A stretch of DNA of 64,000 nt from Jejuia sp. UBA6058. GTDB taxonomy: Bacteria; Bacteroidota; Bacteroidia; Flavobacteriales; Flavobacteriaceae. The stretch lies in the NCBI GenBank assembly GCA_002428965.1, contig DIYI01000009.1, forward strand, positions 205,532 through 269,531, in the 5' to 3' direction. Positions 63,007 through 64,000 of this stretch are shown here, one piece after another. The translations under genes and the position numbers were made by a program. The notes beneath the pieces were generated by a model, which did not search any database, had not been told where the DNA came from, and worked only from the letters and a program-made list of their open reading frames with translations. The first letter of the stretch is position 1. Every line of letters starts with the position of its first letter.

Positions 63007-64000
63007 ATGAGATTCTATTTCCTTCTAATTGGGATGACGTTTTTGTGCGCCTGTGGTGGACCCGATCTACCAGAAACTGTTTATGTGGAATATGAAAAAC
63101 TTCCCAAGAAACTTGATTTCAATCAACATGTAAAACCCATTCTCTCAGATAAATGTTATCTATGTCATGGACCTGACGCTGGTAATATAAAAGGAGGCTT
63201 ACAATTGCATTCTGCAGAAGCTGCATACTCTGAGTTACCTGAAAACCCTGGAAAAGTTGCCATAAAACCAAAAAACTTAGAAAAAAGTGAATTCTTTCAT
63301 CGTATAATGACTGATGATCCTAAGTTAATCATGCCTGAACCTAGTTCTCATTTAACTTTAAGTGATTATGAAAAAGCGGTTTTAGTAAAATGGATAGAAG
63401 ATGGTGCAGAATATAAAGATCATTGGGCGTTTTTAAAGCCAGAAAATCACGACATACCAAAAGTTAAAAATGACGCTCAAGTTGCTAATGCTATTGATAA
63501 TTTTATTCTGGAGCAACTTGAACCATTGGATTTACAACTATCAACAAAAGCCGATAAAGAAACTTTGCTTAGAAGAGCCTCATTAGACTTAACAGGTTTG
63601 CAACCAACAATTGAAGAGATTGACGTATTTCTAAAAGACGATTCTCCCAATGCTTTTGAAAAACAAATAGATAGGCTACTTGCATCTGAGAAATATGGTG
63701 AACAACGTGCTCTTGATTGGATGGATTTATCGCGTTACGCTGATACACATGGATATAGTGTCGATCGCTACAGAGATGTTTCACCATGGCGCGATTGGGT
63801 AATTGAAGCATTTAATGATAACATGTCCTATGATGAATTTATATTATGGCAAATGGCAGGAGACATGCTACCTAATTCAACTAGAGAACAAAAGTTAGCT
63901 ACAACCTTCAATAGATTGCACCCTCAAAATATGGAAGGTGGTATTATCGATGAAGAATTTAGAGTTGAATATGTGGCAGACAGAACACACGTTATGGGAC
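63007..64000 (+). CDS. PSD1-type cytochrome c / DUF1549 protein, partial (cut by window end)
   Basis: The first 331 codons; the gene runs past the window. Lipobox LCAC (Cys16), then a cytochrome c-like domain with haem motif CYLCH (residues 50-54), and then a DUF1549 domain (VANAIDNFILEQL, LLRRASLDLTGLQPT, LSRYADTHGYSVDRYRD). A DUF1553 domain would be expected beyond the edge. Such proteins are commonest in Planctomycetes and also found in Bacteroidota glycan loci next to sulfatases; the biochemical role is unknown. Divergent from the two AraC genes. Confidence 0.88.
   Translation, partial: MRFYFLLIGMTFLCACGGPDLPETVYVEYEKLPKKLDFNQHVKPILSDKCYLCHGPDAGNIKGGLQLHSAEAAYSELPENPGKVAIKPKNLEKSEFFHRIMTDDPKLIMPEPSSHLTLSDYEKAVLVKWIEDGAEYKDHWAFLKPENHDIPKVKNDAQVANAIDNFILEQLEPLDLQLSTKADKETLLRRASLDLTGLQPTIEEIDVFLKDDSPNAFEKQIDRLLASEKYGEQRALDWMDLSRYADTHGYSVDRYRDVSPWRDWVIEAFNDNMSYDEFILWQMAGDMLPNSTREQKLATTFNRLHPQNMEGGIIDEEFRVEYVADRTHVMG

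Noticed and set aside
1..64000. CRISPR arrays, insertion sequences and tRNA genes
   Set aside because: Looked for by eye: no regularly spaced repeats, no transposase frames, and no tRNA other than the tRNA-like part of tmRNA was recognised. A tRNA scan could not be run.

Overview
The window is AT-rich, densely coded DNA from a member of the Flavobacteriaceae (Bacteroidota), probably marine. The signs are Por/type IX (T9SS type A) C-terminal sorting tails, TAnnTTTG-type -7 promoter boxes, an ssrA tag ending GENNYALAA, the flavobacterial XrtF/PID-CTERM and XrtK/MSEP-CTERM sorting systems, and surface sulfatase/esterase genes typical of algal polysaccharide degraders.

Layout. 0-5.2 kb: two small conserved genes, pruA, then a three-gene XrtF operon (PID-CTERM substrate, exosortase, accessory membrane protein). 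5.2-13.4 kb: LolC/E-like permease divergent from a NamZ-like muramidase, GDPD, DinB, a frameshifted sterol-desaturase-family gene, an acyltransferase, a YkgJ-type Cys-cluster protein, a methyltransferase, and a small lipoprotein gene lacking a normal start codon. 13.4-20.1 kb: hypothetical protein, TonB-receptor-like barrel, giant TPR protein and, divergently, ftsE. 20.2-30.2 kb: a surface-polysaccharide cluster (four glycosyltransferases, sulfotransferase with indels near its 5' end, two flippases, FdtA-like ketoisomerase, DegT-type aminotransferase, FemAB/GNAT-like transferase). 30.3-33.6 kb: small membrane protein, typA, kdsA, DUF1801. 33.7-41.7 kb: a regulator operon and a seven-gene XrtK/MSEP-CTERM operon, each preceded by the same palindrome (TACTTTG-N5-CAAAGTA). 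41.9-47.1 kb: beta-helix and ThuA T9SS cargo proteins, and an alanine/saccharopine dehydrogenase-like enzyme. 47.2-47.9 kb: a structured repeat with another repeat in its loop, then tmRNA (ssrA) and its terminator. 48.0-50.8 kb: three single-gene units separated by attC-like imperfect palindromes. 51.1-58.5 kb: a T9SS protein, a BNR/VPS10-like beta-propeller protein and an SH3/coiled-coil repeat protein. 58.5-64 kb: alpha/beta hydrolase, sulfatase, two tandem AraC regulators and, divergently, a PSD1-type cytochrome c gene cut by the window end.

How genes work together. The XrtF trio looks self-contained: a small, very basic secreted substrate, its exosortase and a partner. The XrtK operon ends in exosortase K and a large membrane protein carrying the MSEP-CTERM tail; the short winged-helix gene just upstream probably represses both operons through the shared palindrome. 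The 20-30 kb cluster would make and flip a deoxy-amino-sugar-containing, possibly sulfated glycan; kdsA nearby supplies Kdo. The right-hand end looks like part of a sulfated-polysaccharide utilisation locus controlled by the AraC pair, with a 21-bp-period direct repeat placed as an activator site for the cytochrome gene.

The most unusual structure is the 48.0-50.8 kb cassette-like array: the junction elements have arm sequences that differ but stay self-complementary, and the two long ones share a CTACG hairpin loop and an 18-bp core. Three genes (9.4-10.2, 12.9 and 24.5 kb) carry apparent single-base defects, which may be sequencing error or genuine decay.
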